A DNA stretch of 64,000 nucleotides from Lepidurus packardi (Eukaryota; Arthropoda; Branchiopoda; Notostraca; Triopsidae), in NCBI GenBank assembly GCA_023053545.1, contig JAKZAN010000173.1, positions 23,292-87,291 of the forward strand, read 5' to 3'. Below, one piece after another: positions 1 to 9,208 of the stretch. The translations under genes were made by a program, and so were the position numbers. The notes beneath the pieces are model-generated. The model did not search any database. It worked only from the letters and a program-made list of their open reading frames with translations, and was not told the origin of the DNA. Every line of letters starts with the position of its first letter. Positions within the stretch are counted from its first letter, which is position 1.

Positions 1-549
1 TTTGCTTTCCGCTTCAGCTTCAACTGCGGCTTCTATCTGCCTAAGTTCCGACTCGGCGGACGCGAGACGCAACCGAGTTTCCTTTAGCCGTGCATTAGAA
101 GTACCGCCTCTCGATTCTGAACGGTGAGATTTGCTTGCAATTGACGAAGGCGGGTGAGACGCAACAGACGAAGGTGGCTCTCCGACCCGTGAGAGCAGGT
201 AGTTTTCGATATTAACGTAACATGCAAAAACTTCCTTTTCGATAAACGTGTAATATTTTTCTATGGTCTTCTTCTGTACGTCTTCAAGCTTGCGTGTGGC
301 AATGAATCTTGCGTTCAATTCGGCGCATTCATTTAGACACGACGCGAGTTGTTTGCGTTGCACTGCTAACGCACTTCTACTGCCGCGGTTGACGATGTGC
401 GCAGAGATTTCTTCAATTAAATCTAAGGCTTCTTTCTTCTTTTCTGACCTCAATTGCTTAAGTAAGCGACCAGCTTCTGTGAGTTCTTGATCGTTGTTAT
501 CGTCTTCTTGTACGGCGGCTGCCGCTACGGCTTCACGTCTTTGTGACAT
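1..549 (-). CDS. BEL/Pao gag, N-terminal part (partial, continues left of window)
   Basis: Open from the ATG at 549-547 to the window edge, 183 codons. The N-terminus begins MSQRREAVAAAAVQED and is followed by a charged, helical, Lys/Glu-rich region of the sort that precedes the DUF1759-type gag domain of BEL/Pao polyproteins. The distal part includes a Ser-rich linker and a heptad-like Glu/Leu/Lys stretch, probably a coiled coil. The frame is unbroken where copy 2 has a one-base deletion, so this fragment is the better witness of the original reading frame. Gag would form the capsid of a cytoplasmic retrotransposon particle. Whether the rest of this copy is intact cannot be seen. Confidence 0.75.
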   Translation of the reverse strand, partial: MSQRREAVAAAAVQEDDNNDQELTEAGRLLKQLRSEKKKEALDLIEEISAHIVNRGSRSALAVQRKQLASCLNECAELNARFIATRKLEDVQKKTIEKYYTFIEKEVFACYVNIENYLLSRVGEPPSSVASHPPSSIASKSHRSESRGGTSNARLKETRLRLASAESELRQIEAAVEAEAESK

Positions 550-599
550 GCTGATACCACAACCAAATTATCCAAATTATGACTTACGGTTTCGATGAT

Positions 600-617
600 T
601 TCCCAGTCGATGCACCA
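600..617 (-). promoter_or_regulatory. Primer binding site, tRNA-Gly type (BEL copy 1)
   Basis: On the minus strand TGGTGCATCGACTGGGAA lies three bases inside the LTR end. It resembles the complement of the 3' end of animal tRNA-Gly(GCC), including the CCA tail, with mismatches. The homologous site in copy 2 differs by one base. The tRNA assignment is from memory of the tRNA sequence. Confidence 0.7.
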
Positions 618-620
618 TAA

Positions 621-1110
621 TGTTCTCGCCAATGCCGTCTTAACTTATCCACGCGCTTATGACACTGTGGAACAGGGAATCTCTTCTTTGCCACGAAATA
701 TTGGAACACAAAGAAGCCAAGTCTTTATCTTATTTGATAATTTGATGTATTGTCACGTTCTACTCTCTTTCATGCTAACTCTCACTTTCCGTTACAACAA
801 TCAAATTTTACATTGAAGGAACGAACTGGCTTATGGTAAGGTCAAGCATGAACTGTCCTTACAGGCTGGGTGCAGGGGATTTCATTCTTTCTAATAATGA
901 ATTTTAGGATTCGTGGTTGAGAGGCTACCAAATTTAACTGTTGGGCAACAATCAATGTCACAGCATTTTACCACCACAGGGACCATACATGGGATATTAG
1001 ATCTTAATTTACAAGTTCCGGGTTTATTCTCAAAAATTCTATATAGTAAGGGTATTCATAGGAAAATAGGAGACAATAGGAAAGGGAGCTCTTGAGAAAA
1101 AATCCCTTTC
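621..1110 (-). repeat. BEL/Pao 5' LTR, copy 1, outer end deleted
   Basis: Homologous to the 506-bp LTR at 18582-19087. The inner end (GAACA on the minus strand) is present at 625-621. The outer TGTTC end is missing: after CCCTTTCG the sequence passes straight into satellite, removing 16 LTR bases and about six satellite bases. A short TTCG repeat at the breakpoints suggests slippage or microhomology repair. Confidence 0.8.
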
Positions 1111-3698
1111 GAAATTACACTGAAACTTCAATGAAATTTCCTTGAAATTTGCTTGTAATTTTACCTGAAATTTCCTCGAAATCTTATTGAAATTACACTG
1201 AAATTTCATTGAAATTTCGTTGAAATATGCTTGTAATTTTACCTGAAATTTCAATGCAATTTCCTTGAAATTTGCTTGTAATTTTACCTGAAATTTCCTC
1301 GAAATCTTATTGAAATTACACTGAAATTTCATTGAAATTTCGTTGAAATATGCTTATTTTTGAAATTTCAATGCAATTTCCTTGAAATTTGCTTGTAATT
1401 TTACCTGAAATTTCCTCGAAATCTTATTGAAATTACACTGAAATTTCATTGAAATTTCGTTGAAATATGCTTGTAATTTTACCTGAAATTTCAATGCATT
1501 GAAATTTCGTTGAAATATGCTTGTAACTTTACCTGAAATTTCAATGAAATTTCCTTGAAATTTGCTTGTAATTTTACCTGAAATTTCTTCGAAATCTTAT
1601 TGGAATTACACAGAAACTTCAATGAAATTTCCCTGAAATTTGCTGGTAATTTTACCTGAAATTTCCTCGAAATCTTATTGAAATTACACTGAAATTTCAT
1701 TGAAATTTCGTGGAAACATGCTTGTGATTTTACCTGAAATTTCAGTGAAATTTCCTTGAAATTTGCATGTAATTTAACCTGAAATGTCCTAGAAATCTTA
1801 TTGAAATTACACTGAAATTTCATTGAAATTTCGTTGAAATATGCCTGTAATTTTACCTGAAATTTCAATGAAATTTCCTTGAAATTTGCTTGTAATTTTA
1901 CCTGAAATTTCTTCGAAATCTTATTGGAATTGAAACTTCAATGAAATTTCCCTGAAATTTGCTGGTAATTTTACCTGAAATTTCCTCGAAATCTTATTGA
2001 AATTACACTGAAATTTCATTGAAATTTCGTTGAAATATGCTTGTAATTTTACCTGAAATTTCAATGAAATTTCCTTGAAATTTGCGTGTAATTTTACCTG
2101 AAATTTCCTCGAAATCTTATTGAAATTACACTGAAATTTCATTGAAATTTCGTTGAAATATGCTTGTAATTTTACCTGAAATTTCAATGCAATTTCCTTG
2201 AAATTTGCTTGTAATTTTAACTGAAATTTCTTCGAAATCTTATTGAAATTACACAGACTTCAATGAAATTTCCTTGAAATTTGCTGGTAATTTTACCTGA
2301 AATTTCCTCGAAATCTTATTGAAATTACACTGAAATTTCATTGAAATTTCGTTGAAATATGCTTGTAACTTTACCTGAAATTTCAATGAAATTTCCTTGA
2401 AATTTGCTTGTAATTTTACCTGAAATTTCTTCGAAATCTTATTGGAATTACACAGAAACTTCAATGAAATTTCCCTGAAATTTGCTGGTAATTTTACCTG
2501 AAATTTCCTCGAAATCTTATTGAAATTACACTGAAATTTCATTGAAATTTCGTGGAAACATGCTTGTGATTTTACCTGAAATTTCAGTGAAATTTCCTTG
2601 AAATTTGCATGTAATTTAACCTGAAATGTCCTAGAAATCTTATTGAAATTACACTGAAATTTCATTGAAATTTCGTTGAAATATGCTTGTAATTTTACCT
2701 GAAATTTCAATGAAATTTCCTTGAAATTTGCTTGTAATTTTACCTGAAATTTCTTCGAAATCTTATTGGAATTACACAGAAACTTCAATGAAATTTCCCT
2801 GAAATTTGCTGGTAATTTTACCTGAAATTTCCTTGAAATTTGCTGGTAATTTTACCTGAAATTTCCACGAAATCTTATTGAAATTACACTGAAATTTCAT
2901 TGAAATTTCGTTGAAATATGCTTGTAACTTTACCTGAAATTTCAATGAAATTCCCTTGAAATTAGTTGTAATTTTACCTGAAATTTCCTCGAAATCTTAT
3001 TGAAATTATACTGAAACTTCAATTAAATTTCCTTGAAATTTGCTTGTAATTTTACCTGAAATTTCCTCAAAATCTTATTGAAATTACACCGAAATTTCAT
3101 TGAAATTTCGTTGAAATATGCTTGTGATTTTACCTAAAATTTCAAAGAAATTTCATTGAAATTTGCTTGAAATTTTATCTGAAATTTCCTCGAAATCTTA
3201 TTGAAATTACACTGAAATTTCATTGAAATTTCGTTGAAACATGCTTGTGATTTTACCTGAAATTTCAGTGAAATTTCCTTGAAATTTGCATGTAATTTAA
3301 CCTGAAATGTCCTAGAAATCTTATTGAAATTACACTGAAATTTCATTGAAATTTCGTTGAAATATGCTTGTAATTTTACCTGAAATTTCAATGAAATTTC
3401 CTTGAAATTTGCTTGTAATTTTACCTGAAATTTCTTCGAAATCTTATTGGAATTACACAGAAACTTCAATGAAATTTCCCTGAAATTTGCTGGTAATTTT
3501 ACCTGAAATTTCCTCGAAATCTTATTGAAATTACACTGAAATTTCATTGAAATTTCGTTGAAATATGCTTGTAATTTTACCTGAAATTTCAATGAAATTT
3601 CCTTGAAATTTGCGTGTAATTTTACCTGAAATTTCCTCGAAATCTTATTGAAATTACACTGAAATTTCATTGAAATTTCGTTGAAATATGCTTTTAAT
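1111..3698. repeat. Satellite 1 (123-bp repeat built on GAAATTTC), left block
   Basis: About 2.6 kb of the same satellite that fills 19088-34072. The 123-bp unit consists of eleven subunits of 11 or 12 bp such as GAAATTTCATT, GAAATTTCGTT, GAAATATGCTT and GTAATTTTACCT. One minus-strand frame stays open for long stretches (for example 2788-2249) because 123 is a multiple of three; this is judged non-coding. No gene is seen. The block lies between the BEL copy 1 LTR and the gypsy 3' LTR, so two LTRs of different families face each other across it. Confidence 0.95.
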
Positions 3699-4152
3699 TG
3701 TAAGAAAGTTTCTTACAAATTATAGTAGGTTCTTTGTGGCGGAAGGAGAGGCTGTGGTTATCAGGACTCACGGAGTAAAGTTAGAGTCCGAAAAAGGACT
3801 TAGACTCTGGTTCACGGATGTATTTTGTACATACACACTCTAACACCCTCTGCTAAAAGCGAGCACCTACTTTTCACCAAAGGCGAATACCGACACCTAC
3901 TAAAGGCAAATTCTCACTGCCCTGATTGATAAAATGAAAGCCACCAAGAAAACAATTAACTAGTAAGCTGAGCTATTACTTCATTGGTGTGGGCTGTTCG
4001 TACATAATAAGGGGATTCACAGTATTGGGCAATAGCGGACTAATCAGACACATGCATGGCTTCATGCATTTGGAGGGCGACATCTAGTGTTTACGGGAGA
4101 ATATAGGTGGGGTACTCAAAAATAAGCGGGAGAATAAAAGCACATTCTTACA
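3699..4152 (-). repeat. Gypsy 3' LTR
   Basis: Begins on the minus strand with TGTAAGAA just after a purine tract and ends with TTCTTACA, giving 8-bp inverted ends with TG...CA. The start could instead be a few bases upstream, at the TG of 4155. The end is itself a hairpin: 3699-3706 pairs with 3710-3717. Satellite 1 resumes within a few bases (AAATATGCTT ends at 3692). No second LTR of this family is in the window, so the ends rest on terminal symmetry, not on an LTR pair. Confidence 0.65.
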
Positions 4153-4156
4153 TCAC

Positions 4157-4163
4157 TTCCCCC
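4157..4163 (-). promoter_or_regulatory. Polypurine tract of gypsy element
   Basis: GGGGGAA on the minus strand, between the env stop (4217) and the LTR start, in the position where plus-strand DNA synthesis is primed in LTR elements. It is short, and the assignment rests on position. Confidence 0.55.
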
Positions 4164-4216
4164 ATTGGAAAAACTACGTCCCGGAGTAAAAGAAAAGAAC
4201 CACGAAAACAGCCAAA

Positions 4217-6295
4217 CTATTTAAACAATTTCTGTTCAAAGGCTAGTAGTCGATCTTTAACTACTTCGGACTCCAGCTTCATGATGGTGGTTAGTCTTCC
4301 GACCTCTAGATCCAGCTCTAAATTCCGACTCTTTAGGGCATTCAGCTCCTGGGTTAAGTTCTTCTGGGCTTCTAGAAGGTCGGCAGTTCGTTGGTTCAGA
4401 TCCCGTTGCTGGTCGGTCTGGACTAAGTCGTTTCGTTGGCTGAAGTAACTCCATAGTTTGTATGCACCAAAGGCGAACAAGGCGATCTGCACGATAAAGA
4501 AAACTACCCCGGCCGCGAGGTACATGTTGAGTCGGGCAGAAACATGGTGTTGAATTTCGGAATTTTCGTCCAAGAATGGTAACTTCTGTTGGGCGACAGC
4601 TTCCTTCATTTTGGCAACAGAGATCTCCCAATCATCAGTGGCGTTGAGATCAGCCAAAAGTTCCTTAATCTTGGGTAACTGACGAGGCTCAAATGGACTC
4701 AGCGTGGCGTTCCCGAAGTAGGGAGTCAAAGGCATCAAATTCAGTTCGTAGGTTTGCGATCGCACGTTGGTATATTCGGAGTAAGTGGCTGGAATCGAAA
4801 ACGTAGGCGCCTGCAAAGTACACTTCGGCGGCAACACTAGAAATCCTACTCCCAGTATTTCAGTCCGCTTTTCTAAGACTCGAGAGGTTAGTGAAACATG
4901 CGGGCACAGAAGAGAAATTTTTGTAGATACGGGCGATGAATACAACCACTTACCCTCTCCTACCGGAAGTAAGGTAATTCGGCTCCGACGAATAATTTTC
5001 GTGTCGCATTCATTGTTGATTCTTGCTTTATCATCCAAGTAAAGGGATATCGGGCAAGAGGTAGCGGTGTTATGCCGGACTATTGGGTTTTGTGTTAAGC
5101 ACCAGCGCTTATCCAATTGAAGGCAGTTTTTTAAATCATCCTGACGTAGTTCGATAAAGTTTTTTCGATCCGCGGAGATAGCCAAGTAAGGGTAATCAAT
5201 TTGTGTCAAGGCGTACATGTCAGTATCCGGAACAGGAGTAGGGAAAGGCGAGAAATGGTACAATTCGAAATCATTTTGTTGGGGGGAGATAAGGATTTCG
5301 ATGAACAGACGTAAACCATGGTTGAGGGACGCTGCTTTGACGTTGACGGAGGTGTACAGTTCCCAGAAATTTTTTGTTTTCGAGTTGGTCATGATGGTCC
5401 AACCAGTTGGCAATCGTCCTTCAATCTCTCGAAGTACAGGAACGATCCTCGTTGTGGGTAGGAGATGTTTGGGAATACGTCCAATTGAGATTAGAGTGAG
5501 GTCATCATTTAGGTATTGTAATAAATTATTGGTCAACCGTATGTTCGTCTGTATTTCTGCCGTAGCTGAAGTAATTCCTAGCAGCTCGCCTAATATTTGA
5601 TCGGAATTATGTTGATGGGTTTGTAGATTGGATCGAATATTATCTATGGTTTGTCCGACTAGGCTAATCGCTTGGGTTAGGTTATGGAGCGTTCCACGAT
5701 TGCGTAGGATGTCTTCATGTGTGGTTTGAATCAGGGAGGCTTGTAATTCTTGCACATGAGCAATGCTGCTTGTCTGTTTGGTCATACTATCGATTCGGCT
5801 ATTAATTTGGTCGATATCTCCGTCACCCGCGGTACCGAAAAGGAAGTGTAGTATCGTACTTCCGCCAGGGATGAGTACAAAACGTTTGGTCCGGTCATTG
5901 AGGGTTGTTATACGTCGGATATTTTCTAGTTTGATTTTTATCTCGTTGAAATCTTTCGTAAATAGGCAATTTTCTCGGTTGATGGTAAGGTTAACTAAGA
6001 CCAAGAAGTTTTGGAATTCCGTGACTTTGGTTTCGATGTGGGTGTCTATGGCACGGAAGTTTCTTAGATATTGTGCCAAATTTTCCATAATGATGTCATA
6101 AGGCGTAAGATCTATATCGGAGACTATGGTCCACTTCGAATTGGTGAGGGTTAATTGATCTTCGTATTTGAAGATACTTCCCAGGGTTATACGGTGGGAT
6201 TCCAACTCTGGGCTGACTGGTCCAACCATGACAAGAAAGACGCATATCCAAAATGCTATCGGTCCTAGAAGGGATTTTTTGAAGAGGATGAGCAA
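4217..6295 (-). CDS. env: Errantivirus-type envelope glycoprotein (baculovirus F-like)
   Basis: A 692-codon open frame. A hydrophobic segment near residues 11-28 looks like a signal peptide. A furin-type site RTKR at 135-138 is followed by a hydrophobic, Gly-rich fusion-peptide-like stretch ending in LFGT, the arrangement seen in errantivirus Env and baculovirus F proteins. Several Cys and N-glycosylation sequons lie in the ectodomain. One membrane span lies at about 592-615. The remaining tail of about 74 residues is hydrophilic with heptad-like Leu spacing, probably a coiled coil. The listed start is a TTG codon: there is no ATG before residue 23, and an in-frame TAA lies about 30 bases upstream. 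Gypsy-type env is normally made from a spliced RNA, and a pyrimidine-rich AG at 6317-6307 could be the acceptor. No internal stop is present. Confidence 0.85.
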   Translation of the reverse strand: MLILFKKSLLGPIAFWICVFLVMVGPVSPELESHRITLGSIFKYEDQLTLTNSKWTIVSDIDLTPYDIIMENLAQYLRNFRAIDTHIETKVTEFQNFLVLVNLTINRENCLFTKDFNEIKIKLENIRRITTLNDRTKRFVLIPGGSTILHFLFGTAGDGDIDQINSRIDSMTKQTSSIAHVQELQASLIQTTHEDILRNRGTLHNLTQAISLVGQTIDNIRSNLQTHQHNSDQILGELLGITSATAEIQTNIRLTNNLLQYLNDDLTLISIGRIPKHLLPTTRIVPVLREIEGRLPTGWTIMTNSKTKNFWELYTSVNVKAASLNHGLRLFIEILISPQQNDFELYHFSPFPTPVPDTDMYALTQIDYPYLAISADRKNFIELRQDDLKNCLQLDKRWCLTQNPIVRHNTATSCPISLYLDDKARINNECDTKIIRRSRITLLPVGEGKWLYSSPVSTKISLLCPHVSLTSRVLEKRTEILGVGFLVLPPKCTLQAPTFSIPATYSEYTNVRSQTYELNLMPLTPYFGNATLSPFEPRQLPKIKELLADLNATDDWEISVAKMKEAVAQQKLPFLDENSEIQHHVSARLNMYLAAGVVFFIVQIALFAFGAYKLWSYFSQRNDLVQTDQQRDLNQRTADLLEAQKNLTQELNALKSRNLELDLEVGRLTTIMKLESEVVKDRLLAFEQKLFK

Positions 6296-6346
6296 ACGGA
6301 AACCTTCTACAGGTGGGTGATAATTTTACTGGTGGGAAATCGATCC

Positions 6347-7515
6347 TCATTTAAAATACTGTACGTCTTGAGAGAAACGTACGGGGGGCTTTACGACTCT
6401 TCCCGAGCGGGTGGTTAGGGTTGGGCGGTTATCTATGGGTGGAAACAATAATCGAGGTTGCACTACTGGTAAGGGTGGGTCACTTATGGAACGGGAGCGT
6501 GTTAATACTTCTGTGGGGAGTGACATGGGCTCGGAGGAAGAAGAATGGGGGGCACAAATTTCTGCAGGTGTACTAACGGTTCGGGGTCGGAAAGCATGAG
6601 GAAAGTTGTAAGTCGGGAAGGAATCATCAGAAACAATGAAATTAGATGGGGGTTGGAGATCACTTTGATAAGGGGTGGAAACATCAGGGGAGGAGGGAGT
6701 ACTCGTAGAAGAATTTGGGTCGAGAGCTGGACTTCGATGGGTGGACCAGGTTTGCTCATCTGTCAAGGCGGGAGAAGGTGAAGAAGTAGGGCTGGTAGGC
6801 CTAGATTCGGGCATCGAGAAGTTTAAGTAATCTGAGGAGTCCGAGGAATTTTCCGGGCTGGCTGGAGCGGGGGACAAGTTTTGGAAGGCGGGAGGTGGCG
6901 TCAATGGTCGGGAGGGGGTGGTGTTGGGATGGGGAGTAGGAAAGTTAAGGGCTGGGGGTGGGGGTACATAGATTTCAACGGTGGGGGGTGTTAATTCTGC
7001 GGCGGATTTTAGTAATTGATCGATCTGATCGAGGAGTTTATCCGTTTGTTCTTCGAGTTTTTCTGTGGTTGGGGGTTTCTTGGGTTTTGGGGATTCCGCT
7101 CCCTTGGGGTCTTCCATTTGTCCAATTATGGATTCGGTAATTGGGGCATCTCCCGAGAAGAATCTTTCCACGTAATGTTTTAATCTATTTACGTTAACGT
7201 TCTCGTCGGTTTTGGTTTTGATGTCTTGTATCACGAAAATTTCATCGCCCGTCTGTTTGATAATTCGATAGGGGCCCAACCAAGAATTCATCGTTAATTT
7301 GGGGGACTCTCCGATTTTCAAAGCGGTATTTAATTTTAACACTTTGTCACCGACATGGAAGGTTTGGGATTTGACGCGTCGATCGTAAGTCTTTTTTTGC
7401 GTCTCATGAGCAGAGATCAGCTGCGTTTGGACATAAGAGAAAGCATTGTGTAGGCGTTGGACCATTTCTGCTTTATAGTCCTCGTCGATGGCGTAATTCT
7501 TCCGGGGGGGGGGAT
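6347..7515 (-). pseudogene. pol: Gypsy pol, C-terminal part: integrase GPY/F module and Pro/Ser-rich tail (out of frame)
   Basis: Continues integrase after a frameshift. It starts near the C-run at 7513-7505 and runs to TGA at 6347, just before env. The first part contains a region of charged helices, then a GPYRI motif typical of the GPY/F module that follows the DDE core in gypsy integrases. About the last 230 residues are low-complexity, rich in Pro, Ser and Thr, with many PPP and SP pairs and a basic end. That tail is long for a gypsy integrase and has no fold I recognise. The open frame extends upstream to 7618, but that stretch overlaps integrase in the wrong frame and is not coding. 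Confidence 0.75.
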
Positions 7516-7526
7516 TAAAATAGGAT

Positions 7527-8391
7527 TTACGTCGAGAATGGGTCTCTTCCGTGCATGAGGAAGAAGGGGGTTTCGTTTGTGCTAGCGTGCACGGATGTTC
7601 TGTACGCGAACAAAACATAGTCTAATCGTTCGTCCCAAGACCGTTGGTTTCCGTCGCACATTTTGGCTAATCCATCCATTAAAACGCGATGGTGTCGTTC
7701 TACCATACCATTACATTTAGGGTTGTAGGCGGTAGTGTTGGTTTTGGTGATATTGAAAAAGGTGCAGACCTCTTTAACTAGACTTGATAGGAAGTTTGTT
7801 CCTCTATCAGACAGTAGCTCCATAGGTACACCATGGCGACAGATAATTTTTTCTACGAAAATGCGAGCAACGGTTTTCGCGTCTTGGGTTTGCATAGGGA
7901 AAGCTTCAGACCATTTGCTAAAGTGATCCACGAAATCCAATAGATATTTGTTTCCATTTAAGGCGGGGGGAAATGGGCCCAAAACATCAACGGCGACTCG
8001 GTGAAACGGTTCACGAACAGGGGGAAGCGTCCCGAGTGGGACATTAATTTGAGGGGTGGGGGATTTTCGTCGGGCACAGACATCACAGGATTTGCAATAC
8101 TTCTCCACGTCGTTGAACATTCTTTTCCAGAAGAAGCGACTGCGGATTTTGGTGAATGTTTTCGAAATACCAAGGTGTCCGGCTAAATCATGGCCATGAT
8201 TAGATTCCAAAATTTCGGGGACGAGAACTTGGGGGATGACTAATTGGGTGAGGATTTCATGACGAGGGGAATTTGGTCGAGGCATTGCATAGTGATATAA
8301 TAGCTTGGTGTCAGGATCTATAAAGAAGTTTTCAACTTCGAAAAGCCAGGGTGGGTGTTGATTTCCTTTCCCAGGGTTTTGTCCACGTGAA
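7527..8391 (-). pseudogene. pol: Gypsy pol, integrase zinc-binding and DDE core (fragment)
   Basis: Resumes pol after the inserted fucosyltransferase fragment. The frame is open from just inside 8391; the first Met (8285) is internal and not a start. It has the HHCC zinc motif (H and H in HGHDLAGHLG, then CKSCDVC). The catalytic core follows: D in VAVDVLGPF, D in LSDRGTNF and E in GMVERHH, with usual gypsy spacing. The frame ends at a TAA at 7527 after RDPFST; the protein continues in another frame. Integrase would insert the cDNA in the nucleus, but this copy is severed from RT upstream and shifted downstream. Confidence 0.85.
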
Positions 8392-8450
8392 ATCAGTTAG
8401 CAGATAAAGGCAAGATAAAGGCAGATATAGCAGATAAAGGCAAACTGACA
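8392..8450. other. Junction filler DNA with AGATAAAGGCA repeats
   Basis: Between the gypsy integrase and the fucosyltransferase-containing insert lies about 60 bp of short direct repeats (AGATAAAGGCA three times, with GCAGATA variants). It matches neither pol nor the flanking gene region. Such scrambled short repeats are typical of templated filler made during end-joining repair. TGCTAACT at this edge and TGCTGACT at the other edge (both minus strand) may derive from the original pol sequence. Confidence 0.55.
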
Positions 8451-8818
8451 AGAGTCTTTCATTATTAACGGGGGAGACCGACGACGTCACTTGAACGTCG
8501 GTTGCCATTAAATTCGAAGCTTTTATGAGAGAAAACCCAAACCTTTCCTTGTTGGTGTAGGGTGTCCAGTCATGCCTAAATTGTAGTTTGCTCCGTTATG
8601 ACGTGCTATCCTTTACGTGGCAACCGAGGTGGAACGTTAGACCGTTATGTAACCTATGGGTGCCAAAAAATCTTTAAAGTGAAACATTTTTTCGAAGAAT
8701 TTTAAATTCCTAAGTTGAAAATTGTTGGAATTTTAGTTTGTATTCTTCTGTCATTCGTTGCAGTGCTGTTAAAGTCGGGTGATCCTTAGTTTAGTTGCTT
8801 TTAAAAGTTTGTCTTATC
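8451..8818. other. Upstream region of the fucosyltransferase fragment
   Basis: Unique-looking plus-strand sequence ahead of the ATG at 8819. No open frame, retroelement motif or satellite is visible. It would include the 5' untranslated region and perhaps the promoter of the captured gene; I see no convincing TATA box. Confidence 0.4.
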
Positions 8819-9208
8819 ATGGCATGTTTCCTGAAAAGTGTCAGGTTCACTCGGCAGATGTTGTTTATTGGCGCGCTTTTATCAGGATTCTCGCTTTGGT
8901 TGTACCTGCCGCCATTTCTGCCCAGGACATCCTTATCGCAGGTGACGTTTGTTGATTACCTGCCAAATTGGGATTACAACCCAGGTTTATTCAACAGTGT
9001 TAACCCAACCCCACCTCTGAAGACCATTCTACTGTGGAATTATGCTCATCGCATTGAAATGGCCGCCTTTGGGTTAGGACAAGCACCTTTTATCGAAAAG
9101 TGTCCAGTTACAGACTGTTTCCTTACAAGCAACCAATCCTACCTTCCTGTTAACGAGTTTGACGCGATCCTCGTCAATATTCCAGTACTCTGGGTGGGCA
9201 AACTACCG
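8819..9208 (+). pseudogene. Alpha-1,3-fucosyltransferase (GT10) N-terminal fragment inside gypsy pol
   Basis: A plus-strand frame of 130 codons from ATG at 8819 to the junction near 9208, antisense to the surrounding pol. It has a short cytoplasmic start, a membrane anchor at about residues 14-28 and a stem, as in type II Golgi enzymes. Then comes a stretch beginning KTILLWNYAH with PFIEKCPVTDC and FDAILVNIP, the pattern of the N-terminal domain of invertebrate alpha-1,3-fucosyltransferases. These enzymes transfer fucose from GDP-fucose to N-glycans. The catalytic C-terminal domain is missing; after about PSR the frame reads into antisense pol. A frame opens slightly earlier at a TTG (8795), but the ATG fits the usual short cytoplasmic tail. 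It is probably a dead host-gene fragment. Confidence 0.75.

Larger units (their letters stand above)
1..1110 (-). mobile_element. BEL/Pao LTR retrotransposon, 5' end, copy 1 (cut by window edge)
   Basis: Read on the minus strand this holds most of a 5' LTR (1110-621), a tRNA primer site and the first 183 codons of gag, then leaves the window at base 1. It matches 17963-19087 almost base for base (position 1 corresponds to 17963), with only a handful of substitutions seen by eye. Two indels matter: the outermost 16 bases of the LTR and the first bases of the satellite, present at 19072-19092, are missing here, and one base is present near 311 that copy 2 lacks. The flanking satellite is also the same in both copies, so a duplication that included satellite explains the pair better than two independent insertions. 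Confidence 0.85.

Noticed and set aside
913-1095. A 60-codon plus-strand frame, repeated at 18874-19056
   Set aside because: It lies entirely in the BEL LTR on the opposite strand and recurs only because the LTR is duplicated.
4107-6101. Plus-strand open frames across the env region
   Set aside because: Antisense shadows of env, with no family resemblance.
7516-7618. Upstream extension of the pol C-terminal open frame to an ATG at 7618
   Set aside because: It overlaps integrase coding in another frame; the true reading enters after the frameshift near 7505-7530.
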